Source of the DNA: Actibacterium lipolyticum
GTDB lineage: Bacteria > Pseudomonadota > Alphaproteobacteria > Rhodobacterales > Rhodobacteraceae
DNA length: 64,000 nt
Assembly (NCBI RefSeq): GCF_900184935.1
Contig: NZ_FXYE01000001.1
Coordinates: 124,001 to 188,000 of the forward strand
Reading direction: 5' to 3'
A model generated the notes under the pieces. The model saw only the letters and a list, made by a program, of their open reading frames with translations. It was not told the origin of the DNA and did no database searches. The position numbers and the translations under genes are program-made. This document shows, in pieces, positions 1-8,688 of the stretch (the first letter of the stretch is position 1; every line of letters starts with the position of its first letter).

Positions 1-394
1 CGCCCTGTACCGCGCCATAGTCGGTTTCCAGCGCCCAGAATGCCAACAGCACCCCACGCGACACACCATAGTTCCGTTCGATATAGTCAAAAACTTTGTC
101 GTATTTTTTCGAGTTTCGGCGGCCGTTATCAACGCGGTTCTGGCTGATCACCCGGCGCGAGAACGTCACGAAATCAAGCTGAAACACCCCTTGGGATCGG
201 TCGGCCTTGATCACTTTGGGATCTTGGCGCGCGGAAGACAGGAACCGATCAACCGTTGCGGGCGCGTGGCCTTTGGAAACGGCCTCTTTCTTGATGCCTG
301 ACAGGAACGAACCGAACGTGCCGCCACAGGGCGCTTTGGCCTCTGCGACAGGGGCAAGCAACAGGCTTGCGACAAGGGGCAGGGCGAAACGCAT
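1..394 (-). CDS. Lytic murein transglycosylase, MltB/SLT_2 type (3' end outside window)
   Basis: The first 131 residues are visible; the gene runs off the left edge. It would cleave the MurNAc-GlcNAc bond of peptidoglycan in the periplasm. Residues 1-19 form a Sec signal peptide ending AEA. The segment around residue 123 (FWALETDYG) matches the catalytic glutamate motif of the MltB/Slt35 family, with Glu123 as the acid/base. The ATG at 394 is preceded by GGAGG about 7 bases upstream, which fixes the start. The family call is from established motifs; the C-terminal part, including any peptidoglycan-binding domain, cannot be seen. Confidence 0.85.
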   Translation of the reverse strand, partial: MRFALPLVASLLLAPVAEAKAPCGGTFGSFLSGIKKEAVSKGHAPATVDRFLSSARQDPKVIKADRSQGVFQLDFVTFSRRVISQNRVDNGRRNSKKYDKVFDYIERNYGVSRGVLLAFWALETDYGAVQG

Positions 395-456
395 GAACAA
401 CCTCCGAAAAACAAACTCGGGCGGACAGTAACAGCCCTACGGCGGCTGGCAACCGT

Positions 457-1449
457 TCAGGCAGCTTTCAGGTGTGCCCGGCCATGTGGCGCCCACCAGT
501 CGATTTCTGGGTTGATCGGAATAATCCGGTTCGGGCTGATCGTGTCATGGCTGTAATGATAATGGCGCACGATATGGTCGAATTTCACCGTGTCGGCCAC
601 GCCCGGCCATTGGTAAAGTTCGCGGGTATAACCCCACAGGTTGGGGTAATCGATCAGCCGCTTTTTGTTGCATTTGAAATGCAGATGATAAACCAGATCG
701 AACCGCGCAAGGGTTGTGAACAGCCGCCAATCAGCCTCGGTCAACTGATCGCCCAGCAGATAGCGGCGCGTGCTTAGGCGTTCCTCCAACCAATCTAGGG
801 TGTCGAACAGTGCGGTCACGGCCTCGTCATAGGCGTCTTGTTTGGTGGCGAACCCGGCTTTGTAAACACCGTTATTCACGTTGTCATAGACGCGGGCGTT
901 CACCTCTTCGATTTCGTCGTGCAAAGCGTTAGGCCAGAAATCCTGCGTGTCACCGGTTAGCCCATTGAACGCGCTGTTGAGCATGCGGATGATTTCCGAG
1001 GACTCGTTGGACACGATCGTTTCGCGCTTTTTGTCCCACAGGACAGGCACGGTGACCCGGCCGGAAACATCTGGAACCGCCTTGGTATAGACATCGCGCA
1101 TGAATGGCAGGCCATAGAGCGTATCACCCGTCGCGCCGGGGAAATCTGTTTCAAACGTCCAGCCGTCATTCAGCATGTCGGGATGCACGGCGGAAACGCT
1201 GATATGTTCTTCCAGCCCTTTCAGTGCACGGAAAATCAGGGTGCGGTGCGCCCAAGGGCAGGCGTATGAAACGTAAAGGTGGTAACGCCCGCTTTCCGCT
1301 GGGAAGCCGCCTTCGCCAGTTGGCCCGGCGCTTCCGTCTGCGGTGATCCAATTGCGAAAGCCCGCAGTGGTTCGTTGGAACCGTCCGCCGCTTTTCTTCG
1401 TGTCGTACCACGCATCATCCCAGACGCCGTTTACCAGTTGGCCCATCAT
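457..1449 (-). CDS. yqjG: Glutathionyl-hydroquinone reductase (YqjG/ECM4-type glutathione S-transferase)
   Basis: A 330-aa Xi-class GST that reduces glutathionyl-hydroquinones using glutathione in the cytoplasm. The N-terminal thioredoxin-like domain carries the family motif ACPWAHR with the catalytic Cys at residue 64, close to its position in E. coli YqjG. Residues from about 170 form the all-helical C-terminal domain, and the family-typical N-terminal stretch with GGRFQR and FRNWIT is present. Length equals the family norm. Two adjacent Met codons exist at the start; the first is used here. It stands alone, upstream of the transglycosylase gene on the same strand and divergent from the next small gene. 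Confidence 0.93.
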   Translation of the reverse strand: MMGQLVNGVWDDAWYDTKKSGGRFQRTTAGFRNWITADGSAGPTGEGGFPAESGRYHLYVSYACPWAHRTLIFRALKGLEEHISVSAVHPDMLNDGWTFETDFPGATGDTLYGLPFMRDVYTKAVPDVSGRVTVPVLWDKKRETIVSNESSEIIRMLNSAFNGLTGDTQDFWPNALHDEIEEVNARVYDNVNNGVYKAGFATKQDAYDEAVTALFDTLDWLEERLSTRRYLLGDQLTEADWRLFTTLARFDLVYHLHFKCNKKRLIDYPNLWGYTRELYQWPGVADTVKFDHIVRHYHYSHDTISPNRIIPINPEIDWWAPHGRAHLKAA

Positions 1450-1624
1450 GCTCTCCTTCGGTTGCTACGTGACCTAGGGCCAATGCGGGCACATAGGTAG
1501 GGATTTCTGCGCGCAGAATATATGCAGGAACGCACTATGCATAAAAACGCTTGCGCGACGAAAGGTTAGCTTGACGGTAACTTTGATCCAATTAGTTTCG
1601 GGGCAGGGAAGGGGAGTGTCTGCC

Positions 1625-1972
1625 ATGTCTGAATTTTTGCCAAAAGAGGTCCGTGAAGGCTTGGAAAAAGCGCGCAAAGCCGCGCTGCGCAGAAAGAATC
1701 GGCTGCGTGTGCGGGCGGGCGAAGACATGTACCCGGTGTTGCGATTCTGGTCGGGCGGGTTTGCCCTTGATGCGGAAACGGCACCCCATCTGCGTGGTTT
1801 GGTCGATGTGTTTGATGGATCGCGCCACCTGTATCAGGCGCTGATCATGGCGTCGTCCGAAGAGGGCGGCGAACTGATCTTTGAATTCAAACGAAACACC
1901 GCGGCAGTCGACAAAGCGCCGCTTGATTTCGTGCGTGACAAAGACGCGCCGATTGCGCTGTTGCCGCGTTAA
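1625..1972 (+). CDS. Conserved hypothetical protein, 115 aa
   Basis: I do not recognise a named domain. The frame is open further upstream, but the ATG at 1625 is preceded by GGGGAG at a workable distance and begins a basic, helical N-terminus (residues 1-30, rich in Lys/Arg/Glu), followed by a compact mixed alpha/beta region with FWSGGFAL near residue 40 and a hydrophilic C-terminus. No signal peptide or membrane segment is seen, so it is probably a small cytosolic protein. It converges on the L,D-transpeptidase gene with only 4 bases between the stop codons. Function unknown. Confidence 0.7.
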   Translation: MSEFLPKEVREGLEKARKAALRRKNRLRVRAGEDMYPVLRFWSGGFALDAETAPHLRGLVDVFDGSRHLYQALIMASSEEGGELIFEFKRNTAAVDKAPLDFVRDKDAPIALLPR

Positions 1973-1976
1973 GCGG

Positions 1977-2513
1977 TTAGGGGCGAATTTCAACCTCGGT
2001 TCCAACGGGGGTTGCGGCCCAGATTTCGTTGATCACCTCATTGGCCACGGCAATGCAGCCCGCAGTCCAGTCATTGGGCAGCGTGGCGATACGGCCCAGA
2101 CCGTTGGGTTGGCCATGAATGAAGATGTCCCCGCCGGGGTCGACGCCACGCGCGGCGGCTTGTTGTCTGTCTTGGGCGCGGGGATAGTCCAACCCAAGGG
2201 ATAGGTGATATTTGCTGCGCGGGTTACGCCGGTCGATCTTATAAACCCCTTCTGGCGTGCGCCCATCGCCCTGCTCTGTCTTGTGCCCGGCAGGTGCGAA
2301 GCCAAGCGCAATTTTGTATTCGCGCACGGGCGTGCCGTTCTGGAACAGCGTCATTCTGCGATTGGCTTTTTCGATCAGAATCTTGTCGATCTGACCAGTG
2401 ATGGGCGCAAGGGGCGGCGGTGGTGGCAGGCGGCTTTGAAGATAGATCGCCCCGGCCACCAGCAAAGTAACCAGTGTTAGTGCCGAAAACAGCCGCCCCA
2501 GCAACTTTGTCAT
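1977..2513 (-). CDS. L,D-transpeptidase family protein (YkuD domain)
   Basis: A 178-aa membrane-anchored periplasmic protein. Residues about 7-25 are a transmembrane anchor, followed by a proline-rich linker (28-37) and a YkuD domain from about residue 42 to the end. The catalytic motif is present as HGQPNG (His133) and DWTAGCIAV (Cys153), the latter a variant of the usual SxGCxR. The family forms or exchanges 3-3 peptidoglycan crosslinks or attaches proteins to the wall; which of these applies is not visible. Its ATG overlaps the last 4 bases of the upstream aminotransferase gene, indicating translational coupling. Confidence 0.85.
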   Translation of the reverse strand: MTKLLGRLFSALTLVTLLVAGAIYLQSRLPPPPPLAPITGQIDKILIEKANRRMTLFQNGTPVREYKIALGFAPAGHKTEQGDGRTPEGVYKIDRRNPRSKYHLSLGLDYPRAQDRQQAAARGVDPGGDIFIHGQPNGLGRIATLPNDWTAGCIAVANEVINEIWAATPVGTEVEIRP

Positions 2514-3682
2514 TGAAGGTCGGCGAAGGCTTCTTGCAAACGCTCAACCGCCTCGGCCACGACGGATTTGGGCGTGGCAAAGTTGAAGCGCAGGAAGTTT
2601 TCGCCCCCCTTGCCGAAAGTCGGGCCGTGGTTCGCGGCGATCTTGGCCGTGCTTTGCACGCGGCGGGTCGTTTCGGCCATATCCATGCCCGTGCCGGAAA
2701 AATCGACCCAAGACAGATAGGTCGCCTGCAGCTGCATCGCCTTGACCCCGGGGATGGCGTTCACGCCGTTTTCAAACAGGCGGCGGTTTTCATCAAGATA
2801 GCTGACAAGCCCGTCCACCCACGCGGCACCATCTGGGGAATAGGCGGCTGTGGCCATGAACACCCCAAACGAATTGGCCGAAATCCCAAGGGCGGCCATA
2901 CGCGCCGCGAATTTCGCGCGCAGCTTTTCGTCGGCGATAATCACGTTTCCGGAATGGCTTCCTGCGATGTTGAAGGTCTTTGTCGTGGCCGTCATCATGA
3001 CCAGCCGATCATGGATGCTTTCGTCAACCAGCGGCATCGGAAGGTGCGTTTGGCCGGGGAACACCAGATCATGGTGAATTTCATCCGACACCAAAATCAG
3101 ATCATGGCGTTTGCAGAAGTCAGCGACGCCCTGAAGTTCGTCCCGTGTCCATACGCGCCCGCCGGGATTGTGGGGGGAGCAAAGGACAACCATCTTTTCC
3201 GCCCCGGTCATCTGTGCGTCGTAGGCTTCGAAATCCATTTCATAGCGGCCATCGTTGTTGACCAGCTCGCATTCCACGATGTTTCGACCGGCGGCTGAAA
3301 TGACGCGGGCGAAGGCATGATAGACGGGTGTGAACAGGACCACGCCATCACCGGGGGCGGTGAATGCATCCACGCACATGGCGGTGCCGTTGACCAAGCC
3401 GTGTGTGGTAAAGATCCATTCCGGTTCCACGACCCAGCTGTGGCGCGTGCCCATCCACCACCGGATCGCCTCTTTGTAGGCTTTGTCGTCACCGAAATAG
3501 CCATAGACGCCGTGATCAACCATCGCCTGAACCGCATCGGAAACGCATTGCGGCGGGCGGAAGTCCATATCGGCGACCCACATCGAAATGCCATCGTCCG
3601 CGGAAACGCCATACAGCTTTTCCATCATGTCCCATTTTGCTGAATGGGTGCCACGGCGGTCGATGACTTCGTCGAAATTCAT
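2510..3682 (-). CDS. patB: PatB/MalY-type C-S lyase (PLP-dependent aminotransferase fold I)
   Basis: A 390-aa fold-type I PLP enzyme of the MalY/PatB group, which splits cystathionine or related thioethers to thiol, pyruvate and ammonia. The N-terminal signature WVADMDF (residues 35-41), the CSPHNPGGRVW stretch near 168-178, VSDEIHHDL (Asp200) and the PLP lysine in TATTKTFN (Lys235) are intact. RBS AGGAG precedes the ATG. The gene overlaps the YkuD gene by ATGA, so the two form an operon. The exact substrate is not determined by sequence; methionine/cysteine metabolism is the usual role. Confidence 0.88.
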   Translation of the reverse strand: MNFDEVIDRRGTHSAKWDMMEKLYGVSADDGISMWVADMDFRPPQCVSDAVQAMVDHGVYGYFGDDKAYKEAIRWWMGTRHSWVVEPEWIFTTHGLVNGTAMCVDAFTAPGDGVVLFTPVYHAFARVISAAGRNIVECELVNNDGRYEMDFEAYDAQMTGAEKMVVLCSPHNPGGRVWTRDELQGVADFCKRHDLILVSDEIHHDLVFPGQTHLPMPLVDESIHDRLVMMTATTKTFNIAGSHSGNVIIADEKLRAKFAARMAALGISANSFGVFMATAAYSPDGAAWVDGLVSYLDENRRLFENGVNAIPGVKAMQLQATYLSWVDFSGTGMDMAETTRRVQSTAKIAANHGPTFGKGGENFLRFNFATPKSVVAEAVERLQEAFADLQ

Positions 3683-3779
3683 GCGGGTCTCCTTTTTTCG
3701 TCAGGCTAACCAACCGCAAGCCGGGTGCAAGCATTAAGGAACGTTGCGAAACAGCGCGCCTTGGCCTAAATGCCATGGC

Positions 3780-4301
3780 ATGACAATTCGACCGATCCTG
3801 ATACACCCCGACCCGCGCCTGAAAAAGGCAGCAGAGCCCGTAGGCGACATCACTGATGAGATGCGCGCGCTGGCCGATGACATGCTGGAAACCATGTATG
3901 ACGCGCCGGGCATCGGCCTTGCCGCGCCGCAGATTGGCGTGATGCTGCAGCTTCTGGTCATGGATTGCGTCAAGGAAGAGGGCGAAGCGCACCGCCCGAT
4001 GGCCATGTTCAACCCGGAAATCATCTGGGCGTCTGACGAAATGAGCACCTACGAAGAGGGCTGCCTTTCCATCCCCGATCAATACGCAGAGGTGGATCGC
4101 CCCGCGGAAGTTGACGTGCGTTGGACCGACGTCAACGGCGAGGTCCAGGAAGAGCGGTTCAAAGACCTGTGGGCGACCTGCGTCCAGCACGAGATTGACC
4201 ACCTGAACGGCAAGCTGTTCATCGATTATCTGAAGCCGCTAAAGCGCCAGATGATCACGCGGAAAATGCAAAAGCTGAAACGCGAAAGGGCGCGGGCGTG
4301 A
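3780..4301 (+). CDS. def: Peptide deformylase (catalytically intact copy)
   Basis: Removes the N-formyl group from nascent proteins. Translation from the ATG at 3780 gives 173 aa beginning MTIRPILIHPDPRL, as usual for the family; an upstream in-frame start would only add 12 untypical residues. All three motifs are present: GIGLAAPQIG (44-53), EGCLS with the metal ligand Cys95, and HEIDH with His137, the catalytic Glu138 and His141. The C-terminal tail is rich in Lys and Arg. The stop overlaps the GTG start of a second deformylase-like gene, and fmt follows, so def-(def-like)-fmt form one operon. Confidence 0.95.
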   Translation: MTIRPILIHPDPRLKKAAEPVGDITDEMRALADDMLETMYDAPGIGLAAPQIGVMLQLLVMDCVKEEGEAHRPMAMFNPEIIWASDEMSTYEEGCLSIPDQYAEVDRPAEVDVRWTDVNGEVQEERFKDLWATCVQHEIDHLNGKLFIDYLKPLKRQMITRKMQKLKRERARA

Positions 4302-4798
4302 CGACCCGTCCTTTTGTCGCGTATCCCGACAAGCGCCTGAAAACGGCCGCCGCCCCAGTGGATGAAATCACTGACGAGGTTCGCGGCATTTGGAACGATA
4401 TGGTTGAAACCATGGATGCGATGCCCGGCTACGGCCTTGGTGCGCCGCAGATTGGTGTGATGCTGCGCCTTGCCGTTGTGGATTGTTCCGATGAACGTGG
4501 GCAGGCTGTGAAAATGGCCAATCCCGAAATCCTTCATGCCTCTGCTCAGATGCGCGAACACGAAGAGGCAAGCCCGAACCTGCCCGGTGTTTCGGCTGTG
4601 GTGGAACGCCCCCGCGCTGTGACGGTTCGTTTCTTGAACGAACAGGGAGAGGTTGAGGAACGTGATTTCGTAAGTCTGTGGGCCACCTCTGTTCAGCACC
4701 AGATCGATCATCTGAATGGCAAAATGTATTTCGATAACCTGTCAAAGCTAAAGCGCGACCGGTTGCTAAAGCGCGCCGCCAAGTTAGGGGGCCGCTGA
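4298..4798 (+). CDS. Peptide deformylase-like pseudoenzyme
   Basis: A 166-aa protein starting at GTG in a GTGA overlap with def. It is clearly a deformylase paralogue: motif 1 reads [10 protein letters not shown] (44-53), and the residues around motif 3 ([12 protein letters not shown]) keep both metal-ligand histidines, His134 and His138. Two key positions are lost: the metal-ligand Cys of motif 2 is Ser (EEASPNLP, Ser92), and the catalytic Glu is Gln135. From known deformylase chemistry it should not bind metal normally or deformylate. Its place between def and fmt with overlaps at both ends suggests coordinated expression and a role in nascent-chain processing or regulation, which is inference. 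Confidence 0.88.
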   Translation: MTTRPFVAYPDKRLKTAAAPVDEITDEVRGIWNDMVETMDAMPGYGLGAPQIGVMLRLAVVDCSDERGQAVKMANPEILHASAQMREHEEASPNLPGVSAVVERPRAVTVRFLNEQGEVEERDFVSLWATSVQHQIDHLNGKMYFDNLSKLKRDRLLKRAAKLGGR

Positions 4799-5697
4799 TG
4801 CGTATCGTCTTTATGGGAACGCCAGAGTTTTCGGTGCCCGTTCTGGACGCGCTGGTTGATGCTGGTCATGACATCGCATGTGTCTATTGCCAGCCCCCCC
4901 GCCCGGCGGGCCGTGGCAAGAAAGAGCGCCCCAGCCCAGTTCAAGCCCGCGCCGAGGCGCTGGGCCTGCCTGTGCGTTATCCCGTTAAGCTGCGTGATGC
5001 AGAGGCGCAGGCCGAATTCGCTGCGCTGAACGCCGATGTCGCGGTGGTGGTGGCCTATGGCCTGATCCTGCCGCAACCCGTGCTGGACGCCCCGAAACAC
5101 GGCTGCCTGAACATCCACGCATCGCTTTTGCCGCGGTGGCGGGGTGCGGCACCTATTCACCGGGCGATTATGGCGGGCGATGCGGAAACCGGCGTCTGCA
5201 TCATGCAGATGGAAGCCGGGCTGGATACCGGCCCTGTGTTGCTGCGCGAAGCGACACCTATTGGCGCCGAGGAAACGACCGCCGTGCTCCATGATCGGCT
5301 TTCGGATATGGGCGCGCGTCTGATCGTAACGGCGCTGGGTCAATTGGACGAACTGGAGCCGACCTCGCAGCCCGACGATGGCGTCACCTATGCCGAAAAG
5401 ATAGACAAGGCCGAGGCGCGCATCGACTGGGCGGAACCGGCAACTGTGGTTGATCGGAAAATTCGCGGCTTGTCTCCGTTCCCGGGCGCATGGTGCGAGG
5501 TGGGCGGAGAGCGTGTGAAACTGCTCGCTTCGCGTATCGGTGCAGGAAGCGGCGCGCCGGGGCAGGTTCTGAACGGGCTAACGATTGCCTGTGGCGAAGG
5601 TGCGGTTGAGGTGCTTAAGGCGCAGCGGCAGGGCAAGCGCGCGATGGATGCCGAAGAGTTTTTGCGCGGCACCGAATTGCCCGACGTTCTAAGCTGA
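4798..5697 (+). CDS. fmt: Methionyl-tRNA formyltransferase
   Basis: Transfers formyl from 10-formyl-THF to initiator Met-tRNA. The 299-aa protein has the N-terminal formyltransferase domain with [16 protein letters not shown] (105-120, catalytic Asn105 and His107) and GLDTGP with Asp143, and the C-terminal Fmt domain from about residue 200 ([21 protein letters not shown]). The ATG overlaps the TGA of the upstream deformylase-like gene by one base (TGATG). The operon therefore pairs formylation and deformylation of the initiator residue. Length is normal. Confidence 0.96.
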   Translation: MRIVFMGTPEFSVPVLDALVDAGHDIACVYCQPPRPAGRGKKERPSPVQARAEALGLPVRYPVKLRDAEAQAEFAALNADVAVVVAYGLILPQPVLDAPKHGCLNIHASLLPRWRGAAPIHRAIMAGDAETGVCIMQMEAGLDTGPVLLREATPIGAEETTAVLHDRLSDMGARLIVTALGQLDELEPTSQPDDGVTYAEKIDKAEARIDWAEPATVVDRKIRGLSPFPGAWCEVGGERVKLLASRIGAGSGAPGQVLNGLTIACGEGAVEVLKAQRQGKRAMDAEEFLRGTELPDVLS

Positions 5698-5734
5698 CTT
5701 CCCAAATGGAATTCCACCGGGCATAGTCGGGCCT

Positions 5735-5974
5735 ATGCATGTAATATTTCTTATCATTATTGGGGCTGCTGCCGGGTTCATCGCGACGCGCATGATGAAG
5801 GTCGAAGCCAACGTCGTTGTCACCATCGCGATCGGCATCGCCGGTGCGTTGATCGGCGGGTTTGTCCTGCGGTTCCTGTTGGTCCTTACCGGCGTCGCCG
5901 CCGGATTTGTTGGGGCGATCCTTGGGGCGGTTTTGCTGATCTGGCTGTACCAGACCTATATCGCCAAATCCTAA
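5735..5974 (+). CDS. GlsB/YeaQ/YmgE-family small membrane protein
   Basis: A 79-aa integral membrane protein with three glycine-rich hydrophobic segments (about 1-18, 25-50 and 53-74). The pattern GAAAGFIATRMMK, GIAGALIGGFVLR, GFVGAILGAVLLIWLY matches the transglycosylase-associated (YeaQ/YmgE) family, whose molecular role is unclear and often linked to envelope stress. It begins 37 bases after fmt and converges on rnhA with only 4 bases between stops, so it may be the last gene of the def-fmt transcript. Confidence 0.8.
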   Translation: MHVIFLIIIGAAAGFIATRMMKVEANVVVTIAIGIAGALIGGFVLRFLLVLTGVAAGFVGAILGAVLLIWLYQTYIAKS

Positions 5975-5978
5975 ACCG

Positions 5979-6437
5979 TTATGGTTTAAACGGTGCCATA
6001 CCGGCACGTGCCAATTCGTCGGCCCGTTCGTTTTCCGGATGACCCGCGTGGCCCTTTACCCATTTCCAAGTGACCTGATGGCGCTTTTGCGCCTCGTCCA
6101 GCCGCTGCCACAGCTCAACATTCTTAACGGGCTTCTTGTTGGAGGTTTTCCAACCGTTCCGCTTCCACCCGTGAATCCAGCTGGTGACACCGTTCTTCAC
6201 ATATGCGCTGTCCGTGACGACTGTGATCGTGCTGGGGCGGGCCAAGCTTTCAAGTGCGTGAATAGAGGCTAACAGCTCCATGCGGTTGTTGGTGGTGTCG
6301 GCCTCTCCGCCCTTAAGCTCGCGCTCTTTGATGACGGTTTCGCCCTCAATCGCTTGCAGCAACGCGCCCCACCCGCCGGGGCCGGGGTTTCCACTGCAGG
6401 CACCATCGGTATAGGCGTATAGATCAGGCATAGACAC
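5979..6437 (-). CDS. rnhA: Ribonuclease HI
   Basis: Cleaves the RNA strand of RNA-DNA hybrids. The 152-aa protein holds the full DEDD active site: Asp11 in [16 protein letters not shown], Glu54 in NNRMELLA, Asp76 in VTDSAYV and Asp140 in NERADELA, with the flexible-loop His130 in GHAGHPEN. Length equals E. coli RNase HI. A second Met at residue 3 is an alternative start. The DUF3429 and ispH genes lie upstream on the same strand, 27 bases away, so the three may be co-transcribed. Confidence 0.96.
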   Translation of the reverse strand: MSMPDLYAYTDGACSGNPGPGGWGALLQAIEGETVIKERELKGGEADTTNNRMELLASIHALESLARPSTITVVTDSAYVKNGVTSWIHGWKRNGWKTSNKKPVKNVELWQRLDEAQKRHQVTWKWVKGHAGHPENERADELARAGMAPFKP

Positions 6438-6464
6438 TCGCGCAGTTAAGATGTTTCGCCCGGC

Positions 6465-6914
6465 TTAAAGCAGGCTGAGGGCAAGGGAAAGCACGACAAC
6501 CCCGGTCAGGCCAGCACGTAAGGGCAACCACCAGCGTGGGGCAAGCCCGCGCGACCAAAACAGCCAGTCGATCCCCAACAGGCCAAGAAAGCCAGCGATC
6601 AGGTAAATGATCGCGCTGGTCGGGCCGCCGCCGACAAAGAAAAAGGCCCAGATGGCGGGCACGACACTTAGCACATAGCCAAGCGATGCAACGGGTTCAT
6701 CCGCCTTGGCCGCGAACCCCCACAAAACGCCGGACATGAACGACAGGATCACGGTGCCATAGAAGATCTGGACATATGGCCCAATATAACGCGGGCCAAA
6801 TTGGGCGACGCCGAAACCTGCCGCGCTTTCAGACATCAGCGTGACTGTTCCCCAGACAAAGGGCACAAGACCCGCAACGCCAAGCCAAAGCGCGGTACGT
6901 GGGATTTGCGTCAT
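6465..6914 (-). CDS. DUF3429 integral membrane protein
   Basis: A 149-aa protein with about five hydrophobic helices (roughly 8-26, 43-66, 75-95, 99-119 and 130-148). The motifs [24 protein letters not shown] and [16 protein letters not shown] match the DUF3429 family of uncharacterised inner-membrane proteins. Its ATG overlaps the ispH stop by 4 bases (ATGA), so it is translationally coupled to ispH; no function can be inferred from that alone. Confidence 0.82.
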   Translation of the reverse strand: MTQIPRTALWLGVAGLVPFVWGTVTLMSESAAGFGVAQFGPRYIGPYVQIFYGTVILSFMSGVLWGFAAKADEPVASLGYVLSVVPAIWAFFFVGGGPTSAIIYLIAGFLGLLGIDWLFWSRGLAPRWWLPLRAGLTGVVVLSLALSLL

Positions 6915-7867
6915 GCGGTTTCGCGCAACACGCGCGGGACTTTGAACTCAACGTTCTCTTTCGCGGTCTCAACGATTTCCAGCGTCACGTCGAAACGGTC
7001 GCGGAAGGCATCGATGACCTCGTTGATCAGAACCTCGGGGGCGGATGCGCCCGCTGTCAGGCCAAGTGCGCGGATGCCTTCCAGCGCGCGCCAATCGATT
7101 TCGGCGGCGCGTTGCACCAGCTGTGAATACTTGCACCCCTCGGCGCTGGCGACTTCGACCAAACGGCGCGAGTTGGAAGAGTTCGGCGCGCCGATCACCA
7201 GCATCGCATCGACGTTAGGCGCAATCGCCTTGACCGAGGCCTGCCGGTTCGTGGTCGCATAACAGATGTCTTCTTTATGCGGGCCAACAATTGCGGGGAA
7301 GCGCGCCTTTAGCGCGGCGACGATGCCAGCCGTGTCATCGACCGAAAGTGTGGTCTGCGTAATGAAGGCCAGTTTCGCCGGATCACGCACATCCAGATCG
7401 GCAACGTCATCGGCTGTTTCCACCAACAACACCTCGCCGTCGGGCAATTGCCCCATCGTGCCGATTGTTTCGGGGTGGCCAGCGTGACCAATCATGACCA
7501 TTTGCAGCCCGTTCTGATGGTGGCGTTCTGCTTCGATGTGGACCTTGCTGACCAGCGGGCAGGTCGCATCAACATAAATCATCTCGCGCCGCGCGGCCTC
7601 TGCGGGTACGGCTTTGGGCACGCCATGGGCGGAAAAGATCACCGGACGATCGTCAGGGCATTCTTCCAGTTCTTCGACAAACACCGCGCCTTGTTCGCGC
7701 AGGGCGTCCACCACGAATTTGTTGTGCACAATCTCGTGCCGTACAAAGACGGGGGCGCCCCATTTCTGCAGGGCCATCTCGACGATCTTGATCGCACGGT
7801 CCACGCCCGCGCAAAAACCGCGCGGCGCAGCAAGGTATAGGGTAAGGGGCGGCTTTTGCATCGGCAC
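6911..7867 (-). CDS. ispH: 4-hydroxy-3-methylbut-2-enyl diphosphate reductase
   Basis: Last step of the MEP isoprenoid pathway, giving IPP and DMAPP through a [4Fe-4S] cluster. The three cluster cysteines are present: Cys19 in [12 protein letters not shown], Cys103 in [11 protein letters not shown] and Cys202 in [11 protein letters not shown]. The substrate residues HGVP (81-84), HPET with Glu133 and TTNRQ (205-209) are also intact. At 318 aa it has the normal family length. The strand continues into DUF3429 and rnhA. Upstream, the NYN gene on the same strand ends with its own terminator, so ispH should have its own promoter between about 7868 and 7973; I see no clear consensus there. Confidence 0.97.
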   Translation of the reverse strand: MPMQKPPLTLYLAAPRGFCAGVDRAIKIVEMALQKWGAPVFVRHEIVHNKFVVDALREQGAVFVEELEECPDDRPVIFSAHGVPKAVPAEAARREMIYVDATCPLVSKVHIEAERHHQNGLQMVMIGHAGHPETIGTMGQLPDGEVLLVETADDVADLDVRDPAKLAFITQTTLSVDDTAGIVAALKARFPAIVGPHKEDICYATTNRQASVKAIAPNVDAMLVIGAPNSSNSRRLVEVASAEGCKYSQLVQRAAEIDWRALEGIRALGLTAGASAPEVLINEVIDAFRDRFDVTLEIVETAKENVEFKVPRVLRETA

Positions 7868-7973
7868 TCTCCTGTCTGCAGAGAGGTAAGACGAAGCGCG
7901 CGCGGCGTCTACCCCCAGCCAAAGATCATCAGATGTTCAACTGTGCGTGTGAATATCACGCGGGGCAGTGCGC

Positions 7974-8001
7974 CAAAAAAAACCGGAGCACTTGGCTCCG
8001 G
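7974..8001 (-). terminator. Rho-independent terminator of the NYN gene
   Basis: On the minus strand, a 7-bp perfect stem (GCCGGAG-type arms CCGGAGC/GCTCCGG at 7983-7989 and 7995-8001) with a 5-base loop is followed by a run of eight or nine T (complement of A at 7974-7982). It starts 7 bases after the NYN stop codon. Confidence 0.85.
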
Positions 8002-8007
8002 CTTTTA

Positions 8008-8580
8008 TCATTCGTCTGTCGCGTATTCCATCGGCTGGTCAGCACGTGGTTCACGCGGCGGGCGGCCAAGAACATCTTTCAACTCGTCCAGTTCGATGAA
8101 GTTATCGGCCTGGCGGCGAAGTTCGTCGGCTATCATAGGAGGCTGAGAGCGGATCGTCGAAACGACGGATACGCGCACGCCTTGGCGCTGCAGGCTTTCG
8201 ACAAGCGGGCGGAAATCACCGTCGCCAGAGAAAAGCACAATGTGGTCCACATGTGGGGCAAGCTCCATGGCATCGACGGTAAGTTCGATATCCATGTTAC
8301 CTTTTACTTTACGCCGGCCTTGGCTGTCTGTGTATTCCTTGGCCGGTTTCGTCACCATGGTGAAGCCGTTGTAGTGCAGCCAGTCAACCAGTGGGCGAAT
8401 TGGAGAGTAATCGTCATTCTCCAATAGTGCGGTGTAGTAAAAAGCACGAAGAAGCTTGCCACGACGCATGAATTCCTGTCGAAGCAATTTGTAATCGATG
8501 TCGAAGCCGAGCGCTTTTGCCGCTGCATAAAGGTTCGAACCATCAATGAACAGCGCCAGCCGTTCGTCTCTGTAGAACAT
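8008..8580 (-). CDS. NYN domain protein (LabA/DUF88 type, PIN-like nuclease fold)
   Basis: A 190-aa cytosolic protein. The acidic residues expected for the NYN/PIN-like metal site are visible: Asp13 in LFIDGSNLY, Asp97 in NMDIELTVDA and Asp120/Asp122 in FSGDGDF. This is the LabA/DUF88 group, proposed to be RNases; E. coli has no close functional equivalent, and the substrate cannot be read from sequence. It is monocistronic: a terminator lies just downstream, and the gene is divergent from folK across about 108 bases that contain a 13-base-period direct repeat. Confidence 0.85.
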   Translation of the reverse strand: MFYRDERLALFIDGSNLYAAAKALGFDIDYKLLRQEFMRRGKLLRAFYYTALLENDDYSPIRPLVDWLHYNGFTMVTKPAKEYTDSQGRRKVKGNMDIELTVDAMELAPHVDHIVLFSGDGDFRPLVESLQRQGVRVSVVSTIRSQPPMIADELRRQADNFIELDELKDVLGRPPREPRADQPMEYATDE

Positions 8581-8613
8581 TAATAATCCTTCCGGTAATG
8601 CGTTCTGCGATGC

Positions 8614-8637
8614 GTGAGTGGTGTTTGTGAGTGGTGT
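8614..8637. repeat. Two direct copies of GTGAGTGGTGT, 13-base period
   Basis: The 11-base unit occurs at 8614-8624 and again at 8627-8637, separated by TT. It lies in the intergenic region between the divergent NYN and folK genes, so it could be a protein-binding site or a simple slip duplication. No known operator is recognised. Confidence 0.5.
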
Positions 8638-8688
8638 AAGAAGTAGTATTTACACGCAGAACACACCTGAGTTAGGGGAATTTTTGGC

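Noticed and set aside
3532-4202. Minus-strand frames opposite def and the def-like gene
   Set aside because: Shadows of the forward operon; all family motifs are on the plus strand.
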